DNA of 51,960 nucleotides from Chloroflexota bacterium (GCA_902810745.1 CADDYW010000024.1:1-51960), one strand, 5' to 3'. Shown: positions 7,249 to 16,044, counted from the first letter of the stretch. Translations and numbers: made by a program. Notes: generated from the letters alone by a model not told the origin.

Positions 7249-8001
7249 TCACCCCTTGCCCCACTCCTTCAGGTGGCGCAGGCTGATCGCTGCGCTCTCG
7301 ATCGGCGGTCGCACGCAGGTATCCTGCTCGACGACGTACCAGTCGGCCTCGGACGTGGCCGCGAAGATCGGCTGAAAGTCGAGGACGCCCTCGCCGACCT
7401 CGGCGAAGGTCGGCTCGGCGCCCGCGGTCATATCCTTGAGATGAATCAGGGGACAGCGCCCGGGGTAACGACGAATCCAGCTAACCGGATCCTCCTTGGC
7501 GAAGGCGATCCAATACACGTCCGGCTCCCAGTAGACGAGGTCGGGCTCGGTCTCGGCGAGCAGGATCTCCAGGCCGGTCGAATCGCCGAAGCGGCGAAAC
7601 TCGAAGGCGTGGTTGTGATAGGAGAGACGCGCGCCCCGCTCCTTGCAGCGCCGACCGATCGCGTTCAGCCGTCGGGCAAGCTCGCGGAACCCGTCCGCCT
7701 CGTTCCAGAACTGGCGCGGCGCCATCGGACAGATCAGATCGCGGTTGCCCAGCGTCGCGTTGACGTCGATCTCGGCGTCGAGCGAATCTTCGAGCGCGTC
7801 GAGCCCGATGTGGCTACCCGCGACTTTCAGTCGAAGCTCGTCAAGCACCTCCTTGAGGGCGCCCGCCGGCAGATTGCCGTAACCGGCGAGCTGGATCGCC
7901 GGATAGCCGATCGCCGCGACCTTGCGCAGCGTTCCGACGAAGTCAGCGCGCGCGTCGTCGCGGACGGTGTACATCTGCAGGGCGATTCCGGGGCGTGCCA
8001 T
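7249..8001 (-). CDS. Sugar phosphate isomerase/epimerase family protein
   Basis: A 250-residue TIM-barrel protein of the xylose-isomerase-like (AP endonuclease 2) superfamily, which includes sugar-phosphate and inosose isomerases. It starts MARPGIALQMYTVRDDARAD, a very common beginning for this family. Metal-ligand blocks are visible as SYHNHAFEF, WEPDVYW and HLKDM. The ATG at 8001 is followed directly by the first barrel strand, whereas 56 residues of an earlier frame are Arg/Pro-rich and not convincing. It is cytoplasmic. The substrate is not predictable. Confidence 0.85.
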   Translation of the reverse strand: MARPGIALQMYTVRDDARADFVGTLRKVAAIGYPAIQLAGYGNLPAGALKEVLDELRLKVAGSHIGLDALEDSLDAEIDVNATLGNRDLICPMAPRQFWNEADGFRELARRLNAIGRRCKERGARLSYHNHAFEFRRFGDSTGLEILLAETEPDLVYWEPDVYWIAFAKEDPVSWIRRYPGRCPLIHLKDMTAGAEPTFAEVGEGVLDFQPIFAATSEADWYVVEQDTCVRPPIESAAISLRHLKEWGKG

Positions 8002-8213
8002 GAACAACTCTCCTTCGGCGTGGTCGGCCTCTACGGTACACGTTTGCTGCCCGATTGGCAATGGCCCCCCCCGAGCTCGGGTGGACGCGGCGGGACGTGG
8101 GCGCGTGTGCCTCCGGCCCCTCTCGTGCCCCGGCGATGAAACGTCGAGCGGTAGCTCGTCTGCCGCCACCCAGGTCGGCAGGAGACCAGCTCCTGCCCTA
8201 CAGCCGGACCTCT

Positions 8214-8325
8214 CTACTGGTGTGTCAAGCAGAAATTGATGGGTGGAGGCATTTGGGGAAATTGGCCCGCAGGGCCAATTTCCCCAAATTGCTACCCCTC
8301 ATATTTCCGTTGGCGGGGCACTACT
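8214..8325 (+). mobile_element. 102-bp palindromic mobile element, copy 1, with 5-bp target duplication
   Basis: The element spans 8219-8320 and is flanked by CTACT on both sides (8214-8218 and 8321-8325). Its core is a perfect 18-bp stem (8251-8268 with 8272-8289) around a GCA loop. The arms are unpaired, starting GGTGTGTCAAGCAG and ending CGTTGGCGGGGCA; the ends show only a weak inverted match (TG....G.CAA). It carries no gene. The second copy at 35957-36058 has the same length and its own flanking repeat. The behaviour fits a MITE moved by a DDE transposase located elsewhere. It lies 34 bases from the 3' end of the CDF gene and could double as its terminator. Confidence 0.85.
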
Positions 8326-8358
8326 CCGATGAAGACGGGACGGGTGTGGCCAGAACGG

Positions 8359-9453
8359 CTACCTGGTCTGATGATGCGCCGTCGTGGCGTGGTGGTCGAC
8401 GCCGGAGTGGCCGCAGGGATCCGGATGAATCGAAATGTCCTCCAGAGAGGGGAACGCGTGGAACAGCCGGTGGCGCACCTCTTCCGCGATGGCGTGGGCA
8501 TCGGTCACGGAGAGATCCTCGTCGACGGTCACGTGCAGGCTCGCGTGGAGACGATGCCCGAGCCAGCGCGCCCGCAGCTCGTGGACCCCGACGACGCCGG
8601 GCGTCGAGCGCGCAATTGCCTCCGCCTGCTCGACGAGCGCTGGATCGACCGCGTCCATCAACCGGTGCCACATGGCGACCGTCGCATCCTTCGTCACGAA
8701 GAGAATCGCCACGCTGATCAAGAGGCCGACGATCGGATCGGCAATCGGCGCGCCGAGCGCAACGGCCAGCGCTCCGACGAGCACCCCAAGCGAGGTCAAT
8801 CCGTCGACTCGCGCGTGCGCGCCATCGGCTTCGAGCGCGGCGGAGCCGATGCGACGACCGGTGCGGATCCTCAGCAGCGCGACCGCTTCGTTGCCGAGGA
8901 AGCCGACGAGCGCCGCGGCCATCACCGTGCCAATCTGGTGAATCGGCGCCGGATGGGCGAGCTTTTGGGCGGTCTCCCCGAGCACGATCAGCGCGCTCGC
9001 CAGGATGACCAGGACGATGGTCAGGCCGGCCACGTCCTCGGCTCGACCGTAGCCGTACGTGTATCGGCGATTTGCCGGTCGGCCTCCGACGACGAAGGCG
9101 AGCCAGAGGGGGACGGCGGTAAGGGCGTCCGCGAAGTTATGGATCGTGTCGGCGAGCAGTCCGACCGATCCACTCTGGAGTGCGATGGCGAGCTGAACCA
9201 CCGCGGTCACCGCGAGCGCTAGGAGGGAGAGCCAGAGCGCGCGGATACCCTCGCGATGGGATGCGAGCGAAGCATCCAGCATCCGCGGGTGCTGGTGATG
9301 ATCGAGCAGAGTCCGGAGATAGCCGAGCAAGCCAGCACGTGGCGTCGAGTCGTCCCCGTGGGTATCCGTCTCGGCGTGGGGGTGGTCGTGCCTCTCGTGC
9401 TCGTGCGGGGAATGGCCCTCGGCGGGCTCGCGTGGTGCCTCCGGGCTGCGCAT
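8359..9453 (-). CDS. Cation diffusion facilitator (CDF) transporter
   Basis: A 364-residue secondary metal/proton antiporter, probably for zinc, cobalt or a similar divalent cation. The N-terminus is His/Asp-rich (HSPHEHERHDHPHAETDTHG, about residues 15-35), a likely metal-binding segment. The membrane part contains LADTIHNFADAL and ADGAHARVDGLTSLG, the paired sites in helices 2 and 5; both carry the HxxxD arrangement typical of zinc-type members. A cytoplasmic C-terminal domain and a short His-rich tail (DHHATTAHH) follow. The ATG at 9453 precedes a normal-length CDF. Its gene is divergent from the phosphoesterase gene. Confidence 0.9.
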   Translation of the reverse strand: MRSPEAPREPAEGHSPHEHERHDHPHAETDTHGDDSTPRAGLLGYLRTLLDHHQHPRMLDASLASHREGIRALWLSLLALAVTAVVQLAIALQSGSVGLLADTIHNFADALTAVPLWLAFVVGGRPANRRYTYGYGRAEDVAGLTIVLVILASALIVLGETAQKLAHPAPIHQIGTVMAAALVGFLGNEAVALLRIRTGRRIGSAALEADGAHARVDGLTSLGVLVGALAVALGAPIADPIVGLLISVAILFVTKDATVAMWHRLMDAVDPALVEQAEAIARSTPGVVGVHELRARWLGHRLHASLHVTVDEDLSVTDAHAIAEEVRHRLFHAFPSLEDISIHPDPCGHSGVDHHATTAHHQTR

Positions 9454-9589
9454 GGAACTGCTCGATGTCTCGAACGTCTTGAGTCGGACCTGGCGACTCG
9501 CCGGACGAGATCCGTGCCAGCAGCACTCTTCTCGACAGTTTCGGTTTGTGCTATTCTTCGCGTGGGAATCTGGGTGGTCGTGGGGAACC

Positions 9590-11290
9590 GTGGATCCACT
9601 CTGGCGTGAGCCTCTGCGCCGTCGGAGTCTGCTCCGGGCCGCCGCCTGTGCCGCGATCGTCGTCCTCCTGGCTGCCTGCGCCACGACGAACGCGGCTGGA
9701 TCGGTCGTGGTCTCGAACGAGCACGTCACGTCCCAACGCATCGTAGCGCCGCAGGAGCCGGTCGAGGTACCTTCTCCCACGCCACAGATCGTCGTCCCCG
9801 TCGAGTCGTTTCCGGCCGTCGCCGCCACGGCGACGTCGGTACCGCCCACGCCGACCCCATCGATCAGCGAACCGGACGTCGTCGACACGATCGCCTATCT
9901 GATCCCATTCCGCCTGCGATCGTCGAGCGCCGTCGCCCAGCCAACAGCCGAGCGCGTCGCCAGGATCTCGGTCCTGCCAACGCCGGTGCCTCGTGTCGTC
10001 ACGATCTCGCCCCCGGTCGCGCGGGTCGTTCCGCTGGCGACGCCCTCGCGCCCACCGGGCCTGGAGAAGATTCAGCACTTCGTTTTCATCATGCAAGAGA
10101 ATCGAAGCTTCGACTCGTACTTCGGCACGTACCCGGGCGCGGACGGGATCCCACCCGGGGTCTGCCTCGAGAATCCGGCCGGCGGGCCCTGCATCGCACC
10201 GTACCACGACACCAGCGACGTCAATCGCGGTGGGCCGCACGATCTGGCCGATGCGCTCGCCGATATCGATCACGGCCGCATGGATGGATTTGTCGCGCAG
10301 GCGTACGCGAGTAAGATCAAGAATCGTCGGGATCCCTGTCCGCCAGCACCAGCACCGGCGACGTGCCCGCCAGGCGAGGATCCCCGTGACGTGATGGGCT
10401 GGCACGACTACCGGGAGATTCCGAACTACTGGAACTATGCCCGCCTCTACGTGCTGCAGGACCACATGTTTTCCTCGGCGGCCTCCTTCACCCTTCCGAA
10501 TCGCCTCTACCTGCTCTCGGCGCAAAGTGGCGGCTACGTGAGCCACGGCCAGCCCAGGCCCGCCGAGTATCGTTTCCCCGAGATTACCACCACCCTCGCG
10601 CGTCATCGCATCGACTGGAAGTACTATGTCACCTCCGGAACCAGGCCAGATAGCGAGGGGCACGTCGTGGGCTCGGTCGCGGAGCAGGAGCTTCATCCCT
10701 ACCAGTACACCTTCTTCAATCCGCTGCCGGCGTTCGCGAGCATCCAGGCAGACCCCGAGCAGCGGCGCCGGATCGTGGATACGGCCCAGTTCTACGTCGA
10801 CGCGCGGACCGGTCACCTCCCGCAGGTTTGCTGGGTTGTTCCGACCGAGGAGGTGTCGGAGCATCCTCCGTACAGCATTCGCCAGGGGATGGCCTACGTG
10901 ACCGGGCTGGTCAACGCGGTCATGGAGGGCCCGGACTGGAGCACGACCGCTATCTTCATCTCCTATGACGAGTGGGGCGGCTTCTACGATCACGTTCCCC
11001 CGACACGCGTCGACCCGTACGGGCTCGGCATACGCGTTCCCGGGCTGGTGATCAGCCCGTATGCGCGCCAGGGCTTTATCGATCACACCGTCCACTCGTC
11101 CGCCTCGTGGCTGCGCATCGTCGAGGAGCGCTTCGGCCTGGAGCCGCTCACCGCGCGCGACGCCGGCGCGAGCGATATGATCGAGGACTTCGACTTTTCC
11201 CAGAAGCCACGCCCGCCGGTCATCCTGTCGGCGACGACCCGGGGCTCGCCGTATCCTCAGCCGCTCCAGACGATCCAGCGGGCGAGGTAA
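9590..11290 (+). CDS. Phosphoesterase / phospholipase C-acid phosphatase family lipoprotein
   Basis: A 566-residue exported hydrolase of the phosphoesterase family (phospholipase C, acid phosphatase AcpA). The N-terminus has basic residues, a hydrophobic stretch and the lipobox LLAACA, so it is probably a lipoprotein. A Pro/Thr/Val-rich linker follows to about residue 155. The catalytic domain begins IQHFVFIMQENRSFDSYFGT, with the Glu-Asn metal/nucleophile region, and ends with SYDEWGGFYDHVPPTRVDP and VISPYARQGFIDHT. I chose the GTG at 9590 because GGGGAA lies just before it and the signal peptide follows. Its substrate may be phospholipid or another phosphate ester. Confidence 0.88.
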   Translation: MDPLWREPLRRRSLLRAAACAAIVVLLAACATTNAAGSVVVSNEHVTSQRIVAPQEPVEVPSPTPQIVVPVESFPAVAATATSVPPTPTPSISEPDVVDTIAYLIPFRLRSSSAVAQPTAERVARISVLPTPVPRVVTISPPVARVVPLATPSRPPGLEKIQHFVFIMQENRSFDSYFGTYPGADGIPPGVCLENPAGGPCIAPYHDTSDVNRGGPHDLADALADIDHGRMDGFVAQAYASKIKNRRDPCPPAPAPATCPPGEDPRDVMGWHDYREIPNYWNYARLYVLQDHMFSSAASFTLPNRLYLLSAQSGGYVSHGQPRPAEYRFPEITTTLARHRIDWKYYVTSGTRPDSEGHVVGSVAEQELHPYQYTFFNPLPAFASIQADPEQRRRIVDTAQFYVDARTGHLPQVCWVVPTEEVSEHPPYSIRQGMAYVTGLVNAVMEGPDWSTTAIFISYDEWGGFYDHVPPTRVDPYGLGIRVPGLVISPYARQGFIDHTVHSSASWLRIVEERFGLEPLTARDAGASDMIEDFDFSQKPRPPVILSATTRGSPYPQPLQTIQRAR

Positions 11291-11300
11291 GGCCGAGCAC

Positions 11301-11627
11301 TCACCGCCACGGCCCGTCCAGGTTCCGCGCCGAGCGAGTCCGAACCTCCGGTCCGAACCAGCGCAGGAGCAGGTGCAGCGACAGATCGATCCTCGAGCTG
11401 ACGCTCGCCGCGGTCACGATCGATCCCTCGTCGACGATCCTGGTCGCGATTCCGTCGATCCGTGGAAACTCGGCGCGGAACGCGTCGAGCAGGCTGCCGT
11501 GGGTCGTCGCCTGCTTGCCGTCGAGCAGTCTGGCTCGCCCGAGAATGAACGCGCCGGTGCATACCGAGGCGATCAGTTGCGCGGTGCCAATCGATCGACT
11601 AATGTTCCAGGGGAATTCGAGATTCAC
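11301..11627 (-). pseudogene. DJ-1/PfpI family remnant, N-terminally truncated
   Basis: Up to 108 residues match the C-terminal half of a DJ-1/PfpI (class I glutamine amidotransferase-like) protein: ASVCTGAFILGRARLLDGKQ with the nucleophile cysteine and elbow, then ATTHGSLLDAFRAEFP and IVTAASVSSRIDLSLHLL. Intact family members begin about 80-90 residues earlier with the first Rossmann strands; those are missing here. The frame is cut off next to the start of the galactonate dehydratase gene at 11651. A Gly follows ATTH where relatives often have Trp. I read this as a decayed fragment left by a deletion, not a working gene. Confidence 0.65.
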
Positions 11628-11650
11628 GACATCGCGGGAGGGACCAACCG

Positions 11651-12766
11651 ATGAAGATCACCAGGCTCGAGCTGTTCCACGTCAGGCCGCGGTGGCTCTT
11701 TCTGAAGATGCACACCGACGAGGGACTGGTCGGCTGGGGCGAGCCCATCGTCGAGGGGCGCGCTCAGACCGTCGCGACGGCAGTGCGCGAGCTGGAAGGC
11801 TACCTGATCGGCAAGGATCCGCGCCAGATCGAGCACCACTTCCAGGCGATGTATCGGCACCAGTTCTACCGCGGTGGGCCGATCCTGTGCAGCGCGATCA
11901 GCGGCGTCGAACAGGCGATGTGGGACATCTACGGCAAGTCCCTGGGCTTACCGGTCTATCGCCTCCTCGGCGGTCCCACCCGCGAGCGAATTCGGGTGTA
12001 CGCCCACTGTGGTGGTGCGACCCCGGCCGAGGCCGCGGAGGCGGCGAAGGCGCGCGTCACCCAGGGTTTCACCGCGCTCAAGACGGGATTCCCGGGTGCG
12101 GTGCGAATCGTGGAACCGCCGGCGTTCATCGCACGCTGCGTCGAGCAGATCGCGGCGATGCGCGAAGCCGTCGGCAACGAGGTCGACATCGCCATCGACC
12201 TTCACGGCAAGTTCAGCCCGGCGACGGCGATCCGCGTGATCAAGGAGCTCGAGCCATTCCGACCGATGTTCGTCGAAGAGCCGTGCCTGAACGAGAACGT
12301 CGAGACGATGGTCACGATCGCTCGCTCGACGACGATTCCGATCGCGACCGGCGAGCGGCTGTTCACCCGCTGGGGCTTTCGTGAATGGATCGAGAAGCAG
12401 GCCGCCGCCATCTTCCAGCCCGATCTCTCCCACGCCGGCGGCATCTTCGAAGTCCGCAAGATCGCCGCGCTGGCCGAGACCTACTACGCGGGCATCGCGC
12501 CGCACTGTCCTCTCGGGCCAATCTCGCTCGCGGCGGGTCTTCAGCTCGACGCGGCGATCCCGAACTTCGTCTGCCAGGAGCAGGTGAGCCTCGGCGACGG
12601 GTACCTGAAGCAGCCGTTCGTCGTCCACGACGGCCACGTCGATCTGCCGACCGGGCCGGGCCTTGGCATCGAGGTCGACGAAGAGGCGTTGAAACAGCAC
12701 CTGTTCGACGGGAGCTGGAGGAACCCGCAGACCTACCACGCCGATGGCTCGGTCGCGGACTGGTAG
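11651..12766 (+). CDS. dgoD: D-galactonate dehydratase
   Basis: A 371-residue enolase-superfamily enzyme that dehydrates D-galactonate to 2-keto-3-deoxygalactonate. It begins MKITRLELFHVRPRW, aligning from residue 1 with E. coli DgoD as I recall it. Metal ligands and acid/base residues fall at matching positions: Asp183 and His185 (IDLHGKF), Glu209 (VEEP), Glu235 (TGERLF) and His285 (APHCPLGP). The C-terminus WRNPQTYHADGSVADW also follows the family pattern. GGGAGGG lies before the ATG. No kinase or aldolase for the next steps is in the window. A sister sugar-acid specificity within the family is possible. Confidence 0.88.
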   Translation: MKITRLELFHVRPRWLFLKMHTDEGLVGWGEPIVEGRAQTVATAVRELEGYLIGKDPRQIEHHFQAMYRHQFYRGGPILCSAISGVEQAMWDIYGKSLGLPVYRLLGGPTRERIRVYAHCGGATPAEAAEAAKARVTQGFTALKTGFPGAVRIVEPPAFIARCVEQIAAMREAVGNEVDIAIDLHGKFSPATAIRVIKELEPFRPMFVEEPCLNENVETMVTIARSTTIPIATGERLFTRWGFREWIEKQAAAIFQPDLSHAGGIFEVRKIAALAETYYAGIAPHCPLGPISLAAGLQLDAAIPNFVCQEQVSLGDGYLKQPFVVHDGHVDLPTGPGLGIEVDEEALKQHLFDGSWRNPQTYHADGSVADW

Positions 12767-13091
12767 GCGCAGGCCAGGCGGGAGATTTTGGCTTCGACTC
12801 GCCCGGGATCAGGAGCCTTAGAGCAGCGGGCAGTATGAATCAGCCGTCAGCCTTCCAATTCCCTCTCCCTCTGGGAGAGGGCCGGGGTGAGGGCGGTCGT
12901 CCCAGCAGCGCAGCCTTACTGCTCGGCGTCGTAACTCGGGAAAGTACGAGTGGTAGTGGCCAGCATCCCTGGTGACCAGATAGCTGCCTGCATCGCTCCG
13001 TCGAGCCATCCACGGTGGGGGGTCGACAGGAAGATCGGCTCCTGCGTATCTGCAGTGAGAACATACAGTGGCGACGAGGAGGAGGCTTCCT
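12767..13091. other. Intergenic region with composite repeat
   Basis: About 325 bases between galactonate dehydratase and the deacetylase-like gene. Repeat copy B fills 12819-12930. The remaining 160 bases contain the ribosome site GAGGAGGAGG just before 13092 and nothing else I can name. Confidence 0.5.
12819..12930 (+). repeat. Composite palindromic repeat, copy B (single-unit form)
   Basis: It has the same left flank (AGAGCAGCGGGCAGTATGAA) and right flank (CTGCTCGGCGTC) as copies A and C but only one CCCTCTGGGAGAGGG hairpin, so about 60 bases of the middle are missing. It shows that single-unit and double-unit forms share the same outer ends. Confidence 0.75.
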
Positions 13092-14453
13092 GTGGATCTG
13101 CTTTTTTTCTTCGACAGCGAGGACTACGAGACGCCCGCGTCGGACGAGGGCGAGCGCTGGTGGGCCGATGCGCTCTCCCGCCACGGCCTGACCGGTTGCT
13201 TCAACCTGGTCGGTGAGGAGGCGCGCGCGCTGCGTGACCGTGGACGAGGTGACGTCCTCGAGGCGCTCGCCCGCCACGAGATCGGCTACCACTCGAATCT
13301 CCACTCGGCACACCCGGTCCACGTCGAGTACCTCGAAGGAATGGGCTGGGACGAGGGCGTGGCGACGGTGCTCGCCCGTGAAGCACGGGGTATTGCCGAC
13401 GTTCGCGAGCTCACCGGCCAGCATCCGATGACCTACTGCAAGCCGGGCTCGAACTGGGCGCCGCAGGTCCTCGTCGCGATGACGCTGCTGGGGGTCCCGG
13501 TCTTCTGCGATGCGCCGTTTGAATGGGATCCGGGCGTCCCGATGTGGTACTGCGGAAGCCTCTGCGTTGGCTACCATACGTCGTTCGATCGCTACTTCCA
13601 GGTGCCGGACCGGCGCGAGCGCATGCGGCGCGACTTTCGGACGCTGGTCGAGGAGCGGCGCCAGAACGGTGGTCTGCTGGTGATGTACACGCATCCCTGT
13701 CGCCTCATCACCGCCGCGTTTCCGTCGAACTTCACTGCGGGCCAGAACCCGCCGCGCTCCGCCTGGAGGCCAGCCCCGCTGCGACCTCGATCCGAGGTGG
13801 AAGAGCTGATGTCCGACTTCGACGACTTTCTCGGCTGGGTCGCGCGGCAGGACGACGTTCGGGTGATCTCCTACCGAACGCTCTACGAGCGGCTTCGGCA
13901 CCGCCCCCGCTGGCTCGACCGGCCTGCCCTGGACGAGGTCCTGGAGGCAGCGTCCAGACCGCTCGCCGCGCTCAGGGTTCGAGATTTCTGGCTCAGCCCG
14001 GCCGAGCAGCTTGGCATCCTTCTCTGGACAGCGGCGTGGATACGCGAGCACGGCGCGCGACCAGAAAGCGTACCGCTGCGGCCCGTGCTCGGGCCGGATC
14101 GGCTCGCCGCGCCGGTCGAGCCGATCGAGGTCGACGCCGCCGAGCTTCTGCTCGCTGCGGCAGAGGCGAGTCTCCGGGCGAGTGCTGACGGGCGCGTGCC
14201 GAGCGTCGTCCGAATCGGTGGGCGGCTTGTCGGACCGGGTGCACTGCTGCCAGCACTCGCCGAGGCGATCCGGGAGCCGACTGGTCGGGTGACGATCCGG
14301 CCGCGCGAGGAGCTTCCCGCGCTGGCCCATCGTCCCGATTTCGCCGGCCTGCACTTTCGTGGCACCTGGTCGATTCTTGCGCCGGAGTTCGAGGCGCCGG
14401 GAATTATCCAGCTCGCCCAGCTCCAGACCTGGTCGGCGCGCCCGGCCTGGTAG
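13092..14453 (+). CDS. Polysaccharide deacetylase-like (NodB-fold) protein
   Basis: A 453-residue protein whose first two-thirds resembles the glycoside hydrolase/deacetylase beta-barrel: strand DLLFFFDSEDYETP (Asp pair for metal), then GCFNLVGEEARAL, HEIGYHSNLHSAHPVH (His metal ligands) and a late HPCRLI strand. This is the standard order for carbohydrate esterase family 4 relatives. The last third (about 300-453) is a separate helical domain that I do not recognise. I start at the GTG at 13092 because GAGGAGGAGG ends five to six bases before it. No signal peptide is seen, so it probably acts in the cytoplasm. The substrate is unknown. Confidence 0.75.
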   Translation: MDLLFFFDSEDYETPASDEGERWWADALSRHGLTGCFNLVGEEARALRDRGRGDVLEALARHEIGYHSNLHSAHPVHVEYLEGMGWDEGVATVLAREARGIADVRELTGQHPMTYCKPGSNWAPQVLVAMTLLGVPVFCDAPFEWDPGVPMWYCGSLCVGYHTSFDRYFQVPDRRERMRRDFRTLVEERRQNGGLLVMYTHPCRLITAAFPSNFTAGQNPPRSAWRPAPLRPRSEVEELMSDFDDFLGWVARQDDVRVISYRTLYERLRHRPRWLDRPALDEVLEAASRPLAALRVRDFWLSPAEQLGILLWTAAWIREHGARPESVPLRPVLGPDRLAAPVEPIEVDAAELLLAAAEASLRASADGRVPSVVRIGGRLVGPGALLPALAEAIREPTGRVTIRPREELPALAHRPDFAGLHFRGTWSILAPEFEAPGIIQLAQLQTWSARPAW

Positions 14454-14504
14454 CGGGCATCCCGCTCTCGCGTGGATTCAGGGCGTGATTCGCGCGGAAC
14501 GTGG

Positions 14505-14538
14505 TATAGTTGTCCATGTCGGAGACGTCGAACGTTCG
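14505..14538 (+). promoter_or_regulatory. Candidate promoter and operator for the copper/redox operon
   Basis: A TATAGT -10-like box (14505-14510) is followed by a 10-bp perfect palindrome CGAACGTTCG (14529-14538), about where a repressor would block initiation. The -35 region is poor. The first gene starts at 14590. This is a positional argument only. Confidence 0.35.
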
Positions 14539-14589
14539 GAGTGTCGGCGAGGGCTGGCGCCGCCGTCGCGCTCCCGGGGCATCGAGGCA

Positions 14590-15060
14590 ATGGCGTTTGA
14601 GCTTCGCGGTGTGAGCCTGCTGGGGTACGTCCGCCAGGCCGTTACCTGGGCCCTGATTGTCGTGGTCCTGGCGGGAGGCGTCTGCCCGGCTCTCTACGGC
14701 GCGGTTCTCCCGCACGAGCACCTGTTCGTCGGCGGTCCGCCACCGGCCGATTGGGAGAACCACGCGCATCCCAATCCGCTGGCCGAGCTTCTCGGGAGCC
14801 CGAACCGGTCACGCGCACCTGTCTCCACGTCGAGTCCCGCTCATCCGCTCGCGACGCACGAACTTACCGGCGGGCGCGTTGTCTCGCTCTACGCGGGCGG
14901 GCTGTCGCTCCTCCTGACGATCGTCGCCGTCGATGGGATGGTGCCGACCTGGGATCAGCTGCCCTTGCCGATTCCGGGCCTGGAGATCATCTTCGACGCG
15001 CTTGCCCTGCATCACCTGGCGGTCTGGCCGCCGCTCACCCCACCTCCTCGTCTCGGCTGA
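14590..15060 (+). CDS. Membrane-anchored protein, first gene of the copper/redox run
   Basis: A 156-residue protein with one hydrophobic segment near the N-terminus (about 17-40, ALIVVVLAGGVCPALYGAV) and a second around residues 95-117. Between them lies an exported-looking loop with HEHLF, WENHAHPNP and other His residues that could bind metal. I do not recognise a family. GAGGCA precedes the ATG. It is followed after 100 bases by a run of overlapping genes for copper and redox proteins, so a role in metal supply or assembly is inferred. Confidence 0.6.
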   Translation: MAFELRGVSLLGYVRQAVTWALIVVVLAGGVCPALYGAVLPHEHLFVGGPPPADWENHAHPNPLAELLGSPNRSRAPVSTSSPAHPLATHELTGGRVVSLYAGGLSLLLTIVAVDGMVPTWDQLPLPIPGLEIIFDALALHHLAVWPPLTPPPRLG

Positions 15061-15160
15061 GCTCGCCTCGTGCCGCCCGCGCGGAGGCATTCTTTCCTCC
15101 GGGCTGGGCGGAGCGCACGTCGACGAGGCAAAGTAAGGAAGATAGACGAGGAGAGTATCC

Positions 15161-15844
15161 ATGGCTTTGAGCTGGCTGCGCCGGGCGCTTTTGAGCCTGG
15201 CGGTGATTCTTACGTTAAGTACTCTCTTCCCGGTGGTCGCGCTCGCCCACGAGCGCCGCACGGTCGGGAAGTACACCTTCGTCGTCGGCTTTCTGAACGA
15301 GCCGTCGATTCAGGGCCAGCCCAACGGGCTTGATCTGACGATCACCGATGCCCAGGGCAATCCGGTCGAGGGAGCCGAGAAAACGCTGAAGGTCGCCATC
15401 GCCTACGGTGGGAGTGCCCCGAAGGACCTGCCGTTGCGGGCGCGGTTCGGGATGAAGGGCAAGTACACCGCCGACGTGATTCCGACGCGCGCGGGGACCT
15501 ACACCTTCATCTTCTCCGGGACCATCAACGGCCAGCCGGTGAATGAGCGCTTCGAGTCGGGACCGGGCCGGTTCAGCGACGTACAGGCGCCGGCGACGCT
15601 CCAGTATCCAGACGTCCTGCCCGCGTCGGCGGACATCGCCCAGCAGGTCCAGGCGGCGACCGCCGCGGCACAGGACGCCTCTCAGCGGGCGACGCTCTTT
15701 GGCTTCGCCGGCATTGGCGTTGGCATCGTTGGGCTGGTCGTGGCTCTCGTCGCCCTCGTCACGCGCATGCGTACGCCGGTGCCCGCGCTTGACGCGGAAG
15801 CGGCGCCTGATACGCAACGACTGCCGGCGTCGGAGCAGCACTGA
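15161..15844 (+). CDS. Secreted, C-terminally anchored beta-domain protein
   Basis: A 227-residue protein with a cleavable signal peptide (LSLAVILTLSTLFPVVALAH, cleavage probably after LAH or ALA), then a beta-sandwich-like domain (about 30-140: HERRTVGKYTFVVGFLNEP, AGTYTFIFSGTINGQP). A helical spacer and a C-terminal membrane helix (about 180-205, GFAGIGVGIVGLVVALVALV) follow. The extracytoplasmic His after the signal peptide resembles the first residue of CopC/YtkA-type copper proteins. GAGGAGAG lies six bases before the ATG. Its TGA overlaps the next ATG (TGATG). It is probably a periplasmic partner of the CopC-CopD fusion. Confidence 0.7.
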   Translation: MALSWLRRALLSLAVILTLSTLFPVVALAHERRTVGKYTFVVGFLNEPSIQGQPNGLDLTITDAQGNPVEGAEKTLKVAIAYGGSAPKDLPLRARFGMKGKYTADVIPTRAGTYTFIFSGTINGQPVNERFESGPGRFSDVQAPATLQYPDVLPASADIAQQVQAATAAAQDASQRATLFGFAGIGVGIVGLVVALVALVTRMRTPVPALDAEAAPDTQRLPASEQH

Positions 15845-16044
15845 TGCGACGGGTTCGCGTGGCGCTCGCGGCGGGGATCACCCTGGCGATCCCCGCCCTG
15901 GCCGAGGCCCATGCAATCAGCGGATCCGGCGGCTGGGCCGACGAGCTGATCTGCCTCGTTCCGGCCGTTGCCCTGCTTGTCGCCGTTCTCCTTCTGGGAC
16001 GCGACGATAAGTCGAAACAGGCGAAGAAGGGACCGCCGCGATGA
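15844..16044 (+). CDS. Small membrane protein in the copper operon
   Basis: A 66-residue protein with a signal-like hydrophobic start, then AHAISGSGGWADEL outside the membrane and one transmembrane helix (about 36-52, LICLVPAVALLVAVLLLG) with a basic Lys-rich tail inside. No family is recognised. It overlaps the gene before by one base and the gene after by four (ATGA), so it is made as part of this operon. Its size and position suggest an accessory subunit. Confidence 0.65.
   Translation: MRRVRVALAAGITLAIPALAEAHAISGSGGWADELICLVPAVALLVAVLLLGRDDKSKQAKKGPPR

Noticed and set aside
8251..8289. The palindrome as a simple transcription terminator
   Set aside because: It is part of a 102-bp unit with direct repeats at both ends and a second copy inside a gene. 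It may stop transcription too, but that is not its origin.
8219..8320. The 102-bp unit as a RAYT-type REP element
   Set aside because: REP elements do not make target duplications, and the GTAG/GGAG foot typical of REPs is absent.
14529..14538. CGAACGTTCG as a LexA (SOS) box
   Set aside because: The known Gram-positive-type box is CGAAC-N4-GTTCG; the four-base spacer is missing here.
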